Under the pieces are notes generated by a model that saw nothing but the letters and a program-made list of their open reading frames with translations, made no database searches and was not told where the DNA came from. Source: Chitinophaga sp. YR627 (GTDB taxonomy: Bacteria; Bacteroidota; Bacteroidia; Chitinophagales; Chitinophagaceae). From it: a stretch of DNA of 64,000 bases. A program made the translations under genes and the position numbers. The stretch is from contig NZ_FOUX01000002.1 in the NCBI RefSeq assembly GCF_900114995.1, positions 186,001 through 250,000 of the forward strand, written 5' to 3'. How positions within the stretch are numbered: the first letter of the stretch is position 1; each line of letters starts with the position of its first letter. Below are positions 9,069-17,999 of this stretch, piece after piece.

Positions 9069-11201
9069 TTAATGCATCAGTTTATGGCGAAGCACCATCA
9101 CTGAGCGCGCGTCTACATTAATCGTTTCCTGTGCTTTTAATACTTCTTCCCGCTCTGTGACCTGAAGATCACGGGTATCCAGGACTTTTGTCCAGGTATG
9201 ACCATACTTTTCCAGGGGCAGGGTGAAGTCAAGCGGCTCATAGTGTGCATTGAAAATGATATAAAAGCTATCATCCACGATCTGCTCACCTTTTGGTCCG
9301 CTATTGTGTAATCCTTTCCCGTTAAAGAAGACTGCCATGGACTTTGCGAAATCATGGCTCCAATGCTCATCTGACATTTCCGAGCCATCTGGCAGGAACC
9401 AGGCGATATCCTCCAGTCCTATTCCTTTAATCGGTTGTCCCTGGAACCAGCGTCTGCGACAGAAGGCAGGGTGTGCCCTTCTCAGGGCTATCAGCTGCCG
9501 GGTAAACTGTAACAGCTCATTATCGATCTGCTGCCAGTTCACCCATGATATTTCATTATCCTGGCAATAGCCGTTATTATTTCCTTTTTGTGTGCGACCC
9601 AGTTCATCCCCTGCGACTATCATCGGCACGCCCTGTGACAGGAGGAGTGTTGCAAAGAAATTACGTTGCTGACGGCTCCTCAGCGCCATTATTCCCTCAT
9701 CATCCGTAAGACCTTCAGCCCCACAGTTCCAGGAACGGTTATGATCTTCCCCATCTCTGTTATCGTCGAGATTTGCCTCGTTATGTTTATCATTGTAGGA
9801 TACCAGATCCCGCAGGGTAAAACCATCGTGTGCTGTTACGAAGTTGATACTGGCTGTCGGACTCCGGTAGTCATTCTTATACAGATCGGAGCTACCGGTA
9901 AAACGTTCGGCAAATTCGCCCAGCATACTATCGGCCCCTCTCCAGTAGTCGCGGATACAATCACGGTATTTGCCATTCCATTCTGCCCAGCCGGGAGGGA
10001 ATTTTCCTACCTGGTAGCCACCTTCACCGATATCCCAGGGTTCTGCGATCAGTTTTACCTGAGAGATCACCGGGTCCTGGTAGACGATGTCAAAGAAGGC
10101 GCTCAGGTTATTCACTTCATGTAGTTCACGGGCCAGTGTAGAGGCCAGGTCAAAGCGGAAGCCATCTACATGCATTTCCTGAATCCAGTAACGCAGGCTG
10201 TCCATCACCAGGCGTAGTACGTTAGGCAGGTAGGCGTTCAGGGTATTCCCCGTGCCGGTATAGTCCATGTAATAGCGTTTGTCTTCCGTCAGGCGATAGT
10301 AAGACGCATTGTCTATTCCCCGGAAAGACAAGGTCGGCCCCATCTGATTCCCTTCCCCCGTGTGATTGTACACCACATCCAGGATCACTTCGATACCTGC
10401 CTGATGGAGTGTTTTGACCAGTTGTTTGAATTCGGTGACCTGTTCCCCCAGTACGCCACCAGCTGCGTAGCGGGCATCCGGCGCAAAAAAACCGATGGTA
10501 TTATAACCCCAGTAATTAGTCAGTCCGCGGTCCACCAGGTGTCTGTCTGCTACAAAGTGATGCACCGGCATTAGTTCAATAGCCGTAATTCCTAATTCCT
10601 TCAGGTAATTGATAGTCACGGGATGAGCCATACCGGCATAAGTGCCCCGGATATCTTCCGGGATATCAGGGTGCAGCTTTGTAAAGCCCTTTACATGTGC
10701 TTCGTAGATGATGGATTCATTGTATGCGATCCTGGGAGCGCGGTCGCCTTCCCAGTCAAAGGACTGGTCGATCACCACACTCTTGGGAATAAAGGGTACA
10801 CTATCTACATCACTAAAGCTGAGGTCTTCTTCGGCGTCACCCATTTTATATCCGAATAGCGCGTCACTCCAATCGATGGTACCAGCGATTGCTTTGGCGT
10901 ATGGATCTATCAATAATTTCTTTGCGTTGAAGCGATGACCATTTTGTGGTTCGTATGGACCATGTACGCGGTAACCATACAACTGGCCGGGTTTTATATC
11001 GGGTATGTAACAGTGCCATACCTGGTGAGAACGTTCTTTGATCTTTATTTTAACGGCTTCAGCCTCGTCTGCGGTTGTGTTAAACAGGCAGAGTTCAACA
11101 CCGGTTGCGTTATCTGCATAGAGGGCGAAATTTACTCCTTTTCCGTCCCAGGTGGCCCCTAACGGATAGGGACTGCCCGGATATACTACAGTCTGGTTCA
11201 T
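9069..11201 (-). CDS. glgX: Glycogen debranching enzyme (GlgX/TreX-type isoamylase, GH13)
   Basis: About 710 residues from the ATG at 11201 (MNQTVVYPGSPYPLGATWDG), the usual start for this family. It hydrolyses alpha-1,6 branches of glycogen. An N-terminal carbohydrate-binding module (about 8-110) precedes the GH13 barrel. DVVYNHTGEG holds region I, DGFRFDLAS the nucleophile Asp, LIAEPWDIG the acid/base Glu and VTAHDGFTLRDLVSYN the third catalytic Asp. NRDGEDHNRSWNCG is typical of GlgX/TreX. It lies in the same cluster as treZ/treY, so it probably acts as TreX, releasing linear maltodextrins for trehalose synthesis. Confidence 0.93.
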   Translation of the reverse strand: MNQTVVYPGSPYPLGATWDGKGVNFALYADNATGVELCLFNTTADEAEAVKIKIKERSHQVWHCYIPDIKPGQLYGYRVHGPYEPQNGHRFNAKKLLIDPYAKAIAGTIDWSDALFGYKMGDAEEDLSFSDVDSVPFIPKSVVIDQSFDWEGDRAPRIAYNESIIYEAHVKGFTKLHPDIPEDIRGTYAGMAHPVTINYLKELGITAIELMPVHHFVADRHLVDRGLTNYWGYNTIGFFAPDARYAAGGVLGEQVTEFKQLVKTLHQAGIEVILDVVYNHTGEGNQMGPTLSFRGIDNASYYRLTEDKRYYMDYTGTGNTLNAYLPNVLRLVMDSLRYWIQEMHVDGFRFDLASTLARELHEVNNLSAFFDIVYQDPVISQVKLIAEPWDIGEGGYQVGKFPPGWAEWNGKYRDCIRDYWRGADSMLGEFAERFTGSSDLYKNDYRSPTASINFVTAHDGFTLRDLVSYNDKHNEANLDDNRDGEDHNRSWNCGAEGLTDDEGIMALRSRQQRNFFATLLLSQGVPMIVAGDELGRTQKGNNNGYCQDNEISWVNWQQIDNELLQFTRQLIALRRAHPAFCRRRWFQGQPIKGIGLEDIAWFLPDGSEMSDEHWSHDFAKSMAVFFNGKGLHNSGPKGEQIVDDSFYIIFNAHYEPLDFTLPLEKYGHTWTKVLDTRDLQVTEREEVLKAQETINVDARSVMVLRHKLMH

Positions 11202-11222
11202 AGCACATGGTTGGCCTCCCAC

Positions 11223-11250
11223 TATCCCTTCCCGCGTTAAGGAAGGGATA
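11223..11250 (-). other. Intercistronic hairpin between alpha-glucosidase and glgX
   Basis: Perfect 10-bp inverted repeat TATCCCTTCC / GGAAGGGATA with an 8-base loop, lying between two minus-strand genes. No U-tract follows, so it may be an RNA-stabilising or attenuating hairpin more than a full terminator. Confidence 0.5.
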
Positions 11251-11278
11251 GCATGGAGTATGTTTAGTTAATCATTTG

Positions 11279-13093
11279 TCAGATAGCAAGTTCATTTGAT
11301 TCCAGGCTTGAGTTTTCTTCTTTTATTTTCTCAAGCGGCAGGTCTTCAGCAAAAGCCTGTTCCTCGTCCTGCAAAGGCGGCAAGTCTGTCGGCAGTGGTC
11401 CGAAGACCAATGCCTGATAAGGAGCAAGTGTTACAGTATCATTCTCGAGCTTAAAGGAGAGCATATTATTCACAAGTGGTTCAGTACCGATGTCGAGCAC
11501 AAACGGCAATGTGTACAACACCTCTTCTTTTGAAAAGTTGAGAACGATCAGCATTTTCTCCTGATCCAGTGTACGGGTGTAGGTATATACCTGTGGATGA
11601 TCAGCATCCAGTAATTCATATTTACCATGAATCAACACTGGTTTATGCTTACGCAACAGTACCAGTTGACGGAAGTATTGCAGAATGGAGCGTTCATCCC
11701 TATCCTGCTGAGCGGCGTTGATCAATTTGTAATTTTCATTGATCTTCAGCCAGGGTTTACCGGTTGTAAAACCAGCATTGGGAGATTCATCCCATTGAAA
11801 AGGCGTGCGACCATTATCTCTTCCGGTGAGTGCTGCATCTTTCAGAAAATGTGCCACATCACCACCCTGACTCTGGATGTATTTATACATGTTGATGGTC
11901 TCGATATCACGGTAGTCTTCTATCTTCTCAAAGCGGATATTTGTCATACCGAGTTCATCACCATAGTAGAAAATTGGTGTTGCTCTCATGGTGAGCAGAA
12001 AAGTGATCAGCATTTTGGAAGAGATCTCACGGAATTGCTCATCATCATTTCCCCAGCGGGTTACCATACGTGGCTGATCGTGATTTCCCAGATAGATGGT
12101 TCCCCAGCCATCCAGTTCAAAGATCCTGTCCCATTCAGTGTATAACTGTTTTAGCTGGCGGAGGTCAAGCCCTTTAGGATCGAGACGTTTGTATCCTTCT
12201 TTGGCAAATCCTAACTGGACGCCCTCGAAGTGATACAACATGTGCAGTTCTTTCCTGTCTTCTTTTACAAAATCCAGGGCTTCCTCTTTTGTGATACCGG
12301 AGGCTTCTGCCAGTGTAGTGACGTCCGGTCGGTTCAGCGTTTCACGGTGCATTTCCTGTAAGTATTCATGTAAATGCGGACCGTGTGCGTAATAACCAGC
12401 CCAGTCATGCTGGTACTTTTCAGCTACTAACTTTTCCACATCCGGCCATTGGGTATCTTTTGAGATATAACAGATAGCATCCATTCTAAACCCGTCTACA
12501 CCTTTATCAAACCAAAAGTTCATAATGGCGTATATGGCCTTACGCGTCTCCGAATTTTCCCAATTGAGGTCGGGCATTTTCTCGGAGAAGTAATGAAGAT
12601 AGTAGGAGTCAGTTGCTTTATTGTATGTCCATGCGCTACCGGTAGCGTCGAAGTGACTATAGCGGCGGGGTGGTTTCCCTTTTTCAGCAGGCCACCAATG
12701 GTAATAGTTATAATAAGGGCTTTGCCGGGACTGTTTTGCTTCCTGAAACCAGGGATGTTCGTCGCTGGTATGGTTGACAACGATGTCCATCATAAGACGG
12801 ATCTTTCTATCATGCAGCCCGTGCAATAAAGCGTCAAAATCGTCCATGGTTCCCACTTCCTTCATGATATCATAATAGTCGCTGATATCATAACCATTGT
12901 CATCGTTTGGAGACTTGTAAATGGGATTCAGCCACACCATATCAACACCCAGACTCTGGATATAGTCGAGTTTGGATATGATACCCTGCAGATCTCCGAT
13001 GCCGTCACCATTACTGTCTTTAAAACTCCATGGATAGATCTGATATATGATCGATTCTTTCCACCAGTTTGTGTCCTTTACTTTACTTGACAT
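11279..13093 (-). CDS. GH13 alpha-glucosidase / oligo-1,6-glucosidase family enzyme
   Basis: 604 residues of the GH13 subfamily 31 type: WWKESIIYQIYPWSFKDSNGDGIGDLQGI at the N-terminus, DIVVNHTSDEHPWF (region I), GVDGFRMDAI with the nucleophile Asp, TLAEASG with the acid/base Glu and LGNHDQPR with the transition-state Asp. It releases glucose from the non-reducing ends of small alpha-glucans. A C-terminal tail of about 40 acidic residues (PPLQDEEQAFAEDLPLEK...) makes it longer than the usual about 560 residues. No signal peptide, so cytoplasmic. It is upstream of glgX on the same strand and divergent from treZ, 147 bases away. Exact linkage specificity cannot be read from sequence. Confidence 0.9.
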   Translation of the reverse strand: MSSKVKDTNWWKESIIYQIYPWSFKDSNGDGIGDLQGIISKLDYIQSLGVDMVWLNPIYKSPNDDNGYDISDYYDIMKEVGTMDDFDALLHGLHDRKIRLMMDIVVNHTSDEHPWFQEAKQSRQSPYYNYYHWWPAEKGKPPRRYSHFDATGSAWTYNKATDSYYLHYFSEKMPDLNWENSETRKAIYAIMNFWFDKGVDGFRMDAICYISKDTQWPDVEKLVAEKYQHDWAGYYAHGPHLHEYLQEMHRETLNRPDVTTLAEASGITKEEALDFVKEDRKELHMLYHFEGVQLGFAKEGYKRLDPKGLDLRQLKQLYTEWDRIFELDGWGTIYLGNHDQPRMVTRWGNDDEQFREISSKMLITFLLTMRATPIFYYGDELGMTNIRFEKIEDYRDIETINMYKYIQSQGGDVAHFLKDAALTGRDNGRTPFQWDESPNAGFTTGKPWLKINENYKLINAAQQDRDERSILQYFRQLVLLRKHKPVLIHGKYELLDADHPQVYTYTRTLDQEKMLIVLNFSKEEVLYTLPFVLDIGTEPLVNNMLSFKLENDTVTLAPYQALVFGPLPTDLPPLQDEEQAFAEDLPLEKIKEENSSLESNELAI

Positions 13094-13240
13094 AGATAGA
13101 TCTACTTTCGGGTTAATGACATATACTTAGCAAAAACCCTGCACAGTTCAATCTGCTGTGTGAAAGCCGGGACAAAGGTTTTTTTTAGGCCCATACTGTA
13201 GAAATTGTGCCGCATAATTTCCACATGATCAGGCTGATAG

Positions 13241-15133
13241 ATGATAATTGTGCGAAGCATATCGCTGGCATATTATTTTCAGTTTCTCTCTCAAAAAACT
13301 TTGGCAAATATTTATCCTTTTGCAGGGGCTGCTTTGCAGTCCGACAATACATGTAAATTCAGTGTCTGGGCTCCATTTCGTCAGCAGGTTGCATTATCAG
13401 TGATACAACCGGAGCCGCAGGTCTATCCTATGCAACGGGATGATAAAGGCTACTGGCATACTACGATAGAAGGCCTATCCGCAGGTACACGATACAAATA
13501 TATACTCGATGAAGTAAGCACCTTACCCGATCCGGCATCCCGTTATCAGCCGGAAGGTGTACATGGGCCATCCGAAGTAGTTAACACGGATTTTGAATGG
13601 ACGGATAATAGCTGGGTGGGCCTCGAGTTGCGTGAACTGATCATTTATGAGTTACATACCGGCACATTTTCCCAGACCCACGATTTCCAGGGCATTATTG
13701 ACAAATTGGGGTATCTCCGGTCGTTGGGGATCACTGCTATAGAGCTTATGCCCGTGGCCCAGTTTCCGGGAGATCGTAACTGGGGATATGATGGCGTTTA
13801 TCCGTTTGCCGTGCAGCACTCCTATGGAGGCGTTAACGGATTAAAGGCACTGGTCAATGCTGCCCATCAGCATGGGATCGCTGTGATACTGGATGTGGTG
13901 TACAATCACCTGGGACCAGAGGGAAACTATTTTGCACAATATGGGCCGTGGTTTACGGATAAGTATAAAACGCCCTGGGGCCCAGCACTTAATTTTGATG
14001 ACGCCTGGTGTGATGCAGTCAGGGCTTATTATATTCAGAATGCGCTGATGTGGCTGGATGAGTTTCATATAGATGGCTTAAGAATGGATGCAGTGCATGC
14101 GATATGGGATTGTGGAGCACATCATTTTACGTCGGAGTTGTCTGCTTTGGTAGATGCCTTACAGGCGTCTTCCGGTAAAAAGAAATTTCTGATTGCGGAG
14201 ATTGATCTGAATAGTCCGCGGTACATCACGCCAAGGGAGAAAGGCGGTTATGGGATGCATGGTCAATGGATAGATGAGTTTCATCATGCGCTGCATAGTC
14301 TGTTGACCGGCGAGGTAAACGGCTATTATGCAGATTTCGGCGGATTGGCACCAATGGCGAAGTCTTACCAGGATTCATATGTCTTTACCGGAGAATATTC
14401 CGGCGTGCGAAAAAGGCATTTTGGTGTGGCCCCTTCGGAGAATGATTACCATCAGTTTGTTGTGTTTGCGCAAAACCATGATCAGATAGGCAACAGGATG
14501 CTGGGGGACAGGCTGACGACGCAACTGTCTTTTGAGGCGCAGAAACTGGCCGCCGCTGTGGTGTTGTTATCACCGCACATTCCTTTATTGTTTATGGGAG
14601 AAGAGTATGGTGAGACCAATCCTTTTCAGTTCTTTACCAGTCATAGTGACAAGGACCTTATTGAGGCGGTTACGAATGGCCGCAGGGAGGAATTTGCCTC
14701 CTTTGCCTGGGAAGGAGAAGTGCCCGAGCCGCAGTCCGTGGAGACTTTTAATAACTCCACGCTCAGCTGGCATACCAAAACAGATAATGCGGCTGCTTTG
14801 ATGGAACTCTACCGCTTTCTGATCGCATTTCGCAGGACGAGACAAGCTATGCTGAATACCGCACGAGATGGGGTAAAAGTCCAGATTCCACAGGCGGAGG
14901 AACAGCTGCTGCTGGTAGAACGATCGGAGAATGATGACCGGCTGTTGTTACTCTTCAATTTTAGTGATCATGCAGTAACCTATCAATATACAGGGTCAGG
15001 GGAATTATGGAAAAAGTTTGACTCTGCCGCTGCTATCTGGCATGGACCGGGCAGTACGACTCCTGACCAGGCGACTACTTCTGAAGCTATCTCAATACAA
15101 CCATTCTCAGCTATCGTTTATGAAATCATATAA
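13241..15133 (+). CDS. treZ: Malto-oligosyltrehalose trehalohydrolase
   Basis: 630 residues. TreZ cleaves the terminal trehalose from malto-oligosyltrehalose made by TreY. An N-terminal beta-sandwich (about 35-120; CKFSVWAPFRQQVALSV) precedes a GH13 barrel with YELHTGTFS, GYDGVYPFAVQHSYGG, DVVYNHLGPEGNYF, IDGLRMDAVHAI (nucleophile Asp), FLIAEIDLN (acid/base Glu) and QNHDQIGNR. The ATG at 13241 is the only ATG before the conserved region; the first about 25 residues look atypical, so translation may start at a TTG further in. treY overlaps its 3' end by 14 bases, indicating translational coupling. Confidence 0.95.
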   Translation: MIIVRSISLAYYFQFLSQKTLANIYPFAGAALQSDNTCKFSVWAPFRQQVALSVIQPEPQVYPMQRDDKGYWHTTIEGLSAGTRYKYILDEVSTLPDPASRYQPEGVHGPSEVVNTDFEWTDNSWVGLELRELIIYELHTGTFSQTHDFQGIIDKLGYLRSLGITAIELMPVAQFPGDRNWGYDGVYPFAVQHSYGGVNGLKALVNAAHQHGIAVILDVVYNHLGPEGNYFAQYGPWFTDKYKTPWGPALNFDDAWCDAVRAYYIQNALMWLDEFHIDGLRMDAVHAIWDCGAHHFTSELSALVDALQASSGKKKFLIAEIDLNSPRYITPREKGGYGMHGQWIDEFHHALHSLLTGEVNGYYADFGGLAPMAKSYQDSYVFTGEYSGVRKRHFGVAPSENDYHQFVVFAQNHDQIGNRMLGDRLTTQLSFEAQKLAAAVVLLSPHIPLLFMGEEYGETNPFQFFTSHSDKDLIEAVTNGRREEFASFAWEGEVPEPQSVETFNNSTLSWHTKTDNAAALMELYRFLIAFRRTRQAMLNTARDGVKVQIPQAEEQLLLVERSENDDRLLLLFNFSDHAVTYQYTGSGELWKKFDSAAAIWHGPGSTTPDQATTSEAISIQPFSAIVYEII

Positions 15134-17744
15134 TGCACCTTCTTCTACTTACCGTCTGCAATTGCATGGCGATTTTACATTTACTGATCTGAAAGATAAT
15201 CTGGACTATCTGGACAAACTGGGTATTTCCACTGTCTACGCATCTCCTATTTTCACAGCTTCACCGGGCAGTCTGCATGGGTATGATGTGACTGATCCAC
15301 ATGCGATCAATCCTGCTATTGGCAGCATTGAACAATTGCGGGAAATTAAAAAGATACTGCAGGAAAAGGAGATGAACTGGCTGCAGGATATTGTGCCCAA
15401 TCATATGGCTTTTCACATGAGTAATCATCGGTTGTATGATGTAATGGAACGGGGGCCTTTGTCACCTTATTACGAATATTTTGACATCGACTGGCAGCAT
15501 CCCTCTCCTGATCTGGCTGGTAAGCTGATGACACCTTTCCTGGGAAAAGACCTGGAGGATTGTATTGCGGAGGGGGAAATAAAGCTGGTGTATACCGATA
15601 AGGGATTGGAGATAAATTATTTTGAACAGACTTTCCCTTTGTCGATTTCCGCGTATGAGGTACTACAGGCTGTATTAAAGGATAGTGATGCCCTGCCGGT
15701 AACCGGGTTATTTGACAATTTATATCAGCAGGCCACAAAAGGGATTGCACTGAAAGACTGGACGGAGGTAAAGCGGGAATTATATGCGACTGCAAACAGA
15801 CCGGTACTGGAGGGTATTGCGATGCGGATCAGTAATGATAAGGCTGTTTTGCTGCAAGTAATGAGACAACAATACTATCATCTTTGCAGCTGGCAGAAAG
15901 CAGATCAACAGATCAATTACCGGCGATTCTTTACGGTCAATGAACTGATCACACTGAGCATGGAGTCACAGGCGGTGTTTGATGAATATCATACTTTTTT
16001 ACATAGTCTATACCGGGAGGAGCTGATACAGGGGTTACGCATCGATCATATAGATGGTCTGCGTGACCCGGCAACCTATATTCAGCGGCTGCGGGTATTA
16101 TTTGGGAGTAATTGCTACACTATAGCGGAGAAGATTCTGGAACACGAAGAGGTTTTACCTCCCGACTGGGCATTGCAGGGAACGAGTGGTTATGAATTTC
16201 TGTCTTTTACCAATCATCTGTTGACAAATAAAGCAGGAGAAAAAGAGCTGGCTGCCTGGTACCAGGAATTATTACCAGCGCAACCGGCTTACCAGGATAT
16301 CGTTTATGAGAAGAAAAGACTCATTTTAGAGCGATATATGAGCGGAGAATGGGAGAACCTCATACGCTACTGTTATGCGCTTAAACTGGCTGATGCGCGC
16401 ACTAACAGGGAACAGCTGAAGGAAGCGATTGCGTTGTTTATTGTTTGTCTGCCGGTATATCGGCTCTATCCGGGACAATTCCCAATTGATGACTATTCCC
16501 GGGAGATCATCCAAAATACTTTTGCCCGTATACGGGCGATGAATCGCCGGGCGGAAACTGAGATAGGGATACTGGAAGCTTTATGGGAGGATATTCCAGA
16601 TGCGGAGAGAGCCCGTAACCGGTTGTTGTTCCTTCAGCGGCTGATGCAGTTTACCGGTCCGGTGACGGCGAAAGGAGTTGAAGACACTACTTTCTACGTA
16701 TACAATGCGTTGCTTTCACATAATGAGGTGGGTGATAGTCCGGCGACAGCTAACTTTTCCATTGACACCTTCCATCAGCGATTAGCTGCCCGTCAGCAGC
16801 ATACCCCCGGTTCACTGAATACAACCTCCACCCATGATACAAAACGGGGAGAAGACGGTCGTATGCGGCTGAATATGCTATCGCTGCATCCTTCTGTATG
16901 GAAAGAGCAGTTTATGCTGTGGCGGGAGCAATTTCCCAATAGCGGCCTGACACTGAATGATGAGTATTTTATTTATCAGTCGGTTATTTCCGGGTTTCCG
17001 GTAGATGGGGTTGTTACTTCTGAATACACTGAGCGGTTGCAACAGTATCTGATTAAAGCACTGCGGGAGGCGAAGGTGAATACGGCATGGTCTGCTCCTG
17101 AAAAAGTATATGAGGACAATGCTGTTAGCTTTGTACAGCGGCTGTTGACGGATGAAAGTTTTCCTGATAGCATACGCCGTTTAGTTGACACTGTCGATGA
17201 ACAGGCATTCGCAGCCACGCTTGCACAGGTGTTGATTAAAATTACTGCCCCCGGCATTCCGGATATCTATCAGGGTTGTGAACTTTGGGATCATAGTTAT
17301 GTGGATCCGGATAACCGTCGCCCGGTGAATTACAATATGCGGAAGCAGTATCTGGATGATATCATTGCCCGTGAGCAACAGCCTGATTTCTTTGAATATC
17401 TTTCTGAGAATAAGCGTAGTGGGTTGGAGAAGTTGTTTGTAACCTGGAAGGCTTTAAACTTCCGGCGTGCGCATGCGACGCTTTTTCAGGATGGGGATTA
17501 TCTCCCTTTGCAGACGAATAGCGATCAGGTTGTAGCTTATGCAAGGGTGTATAGACAGGATTGGGTGGTGGTGATTGTGCCGCTGTTCTCTTCGGCGGAA
17601 GATGCTACCGTGTTATTGCCGGCGGGAGCTCCCCGAAAATGGAAAAATATTTTTACAGGGGAAATGGTAGATGGTAGCGGACAGGTAAGGGTTGCGGAGG
17701 TGTTTGGGAGGTTTAGATTAGGGTTGTTAAAGGCTGATTTCTAA
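15120..17744 (+). CDS. treY: Malto-oligosyltrehalose synthase
   Basis: About 874 residues from the ATG at 15120, inside the end of treZ; it gives the standard start with SSTYRLQLHGDFTF. TreY isomerises the reducing-end alpha-1,4 bond of a maltodextrin to the alpha,alpha-1,1 bond of trehalose. Motifs include DIVPNHMA, GLRIDHIDGLRDP, YTIAEKILEHEE, GTSGYEFLS, TAKGVEDTTFYVYN and NTTSTHDTKRGEDGRMR, all hallmarks of the family. With treZ and a TreX-like debranching enzyme next door the pathway is complete. The gene ends 30 bases before the promoter of tRNA-Leu. Confidence 0.95.
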   Translation: MKSYNAPSSTYRLQLHGDFTFTDLKDNLDYLDKLGISTVYASPIFTASPGSLHGYDVTDPHAINPAIGSIEQLREIKKILQEKEMNWLQDIVPNHMAFHMSNHRLYDVMERGPLSPYYEYFDIDWQHPSPDLAGKLMTPFLGKDLEDCIAEGEIKLVYTDKGLEINYFEQTFPLSISAYEVLQAVLKDSDALPVTGLFDNLYQQATKGIALKDWTEVKRELYATANRPVLEGIAMRISNDKAVLLQVMRQQYYHLCSWQKADQQINYRRFFTVNELITLSMESQAVFDEYHTFLHSLYREELIQGLRIDHIDGLRDPATYIQRLRVLFGSNCYTIAEKILEHEEVLPPDWALQGTSGYEFLSFTNHLLTNKAGEKELAAWYQELLPAQPAYQDIVYEKKRLILERYMSGEWENLIRYCYALKLADARTNREQLKEAIALFIVCLPVYRLYPGQFPIDDYSREIIQNTFARIRAMNRRAETEIGILEALWEDIPDAERARNRLLFLQRLMQFTGPVTAKGVEDTTFYVYNALLSHNEVGDSPATANFSIDTFHQRLAARQQHTPGSLNTTSTHDTKRGEDGRMRLNMLSLHPSVWKEQFMLWREQFPNSGLTLNDEYFIYQSVISGFPVDGVVTSEYTERLQQYLIKALREAKVNTAWSAPEKVYEDNAVSFVQRLLTDESFPDSIRRLVDTVDEQAFAATLAQVLIKITAPGIPDIYQGCELWDHSYVDPDNRRPVNYNMRKQYLDDIIAREQQPDFFEYLSENKRSGLEKLFVTWKALNFRRAHATLFQDGDYLPLQTNSDQVVAYARVYRQDWVVVIVPLFSSAEDATVLLPAGAPRKWKNIFTGEMVDGSGQVRVAEVFGRFRLGLLKADF

Positions 17745-17754
17745 AAAAAATTTG

Positions 17755-17781
17755 TTGGTTTTAAAAAAGTTTCTACATTTG
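17755..17781 (+). promoter_or_regulatory. Bacteroidota-type promoter of tRNA-Leu copy 1
   Basis: -7 element TACATTTG (17774-17781) fits TAnnTTTG, with TTTGTTGG about 17 bases upstream as a -33 element. The same -7 element and leader, from CATTTGCACTCCCTG onward, precede the second tRNA copy at 42.2 kb. Confidence 0.65.
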
Positions 17782-17805
17782 CACTCCCTGACACGGAAAT
17801 CAGTT

Positions 17806-17889
17806 GCCCAGATGGCGAAATTGGTAGACGCACTGTGTTCAGGTCGCAGCGCTCGCAAGGGTGTGCTGGTTCGAATCCAGTTCTGGGCA
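17806..17889 (+). tRNA. tRNA-Leu (anticodon CAG), copy 1
   Basis: 84-nt class II tRNA. Acceptor arms GCCCAGA / TCTGGGC pair perfectly with discriminator A. The D arm is GCG...CGC, the anticodon stem CTGTG/CGCAG with loop TTCAGGT (anticodon CAG), then a long variable arm and T-loop TTCGAAT. The CCA end is not encoded. It is identical to the gene at 42195-42278, including about 30 bases of leader. The 3' end is the integration site for accessory DNA. Confidence 0.97.
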
Positions 17890-17937
17890 CTAAAAAGCAA
17901 AAGGTCGGAGTATTCTCCGACCTTTTGCTTTTTAGTG
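17888..17937 (+). terminator. tRNA terminator hairpin and serine-recombinase 3' remnant (site A)
   Basis: Perfect 23-bp stem from CACTAAAAAGC to GCTTTTTAGTG with loop TATT, directly following the tRNA. Read on the minus strand the same bases encode TKKQKVGEYSDLLLF, which parallels the C-terminal LKQEKVGDISDLSAF of the recombinase at 42.2 kb. The hairpin is thus both tRNA terminator and leftover coding end of an earlier element. Confidence 0.75.
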
Positions 17938-17999
17938 TGGTCTGACTCCACTCTTTGAAAACCTGAGAAAATTAAAAGATGTCTACACTAATTTGAGGT

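Noticed and set aside
17727..17958. ORFs on both strands across tRNA-Leu copy 1
   Set aside because: They are chance frames through the tRNA and its terminator; only the KKQKVG stretch is meaningful, as a recombinase remnant.
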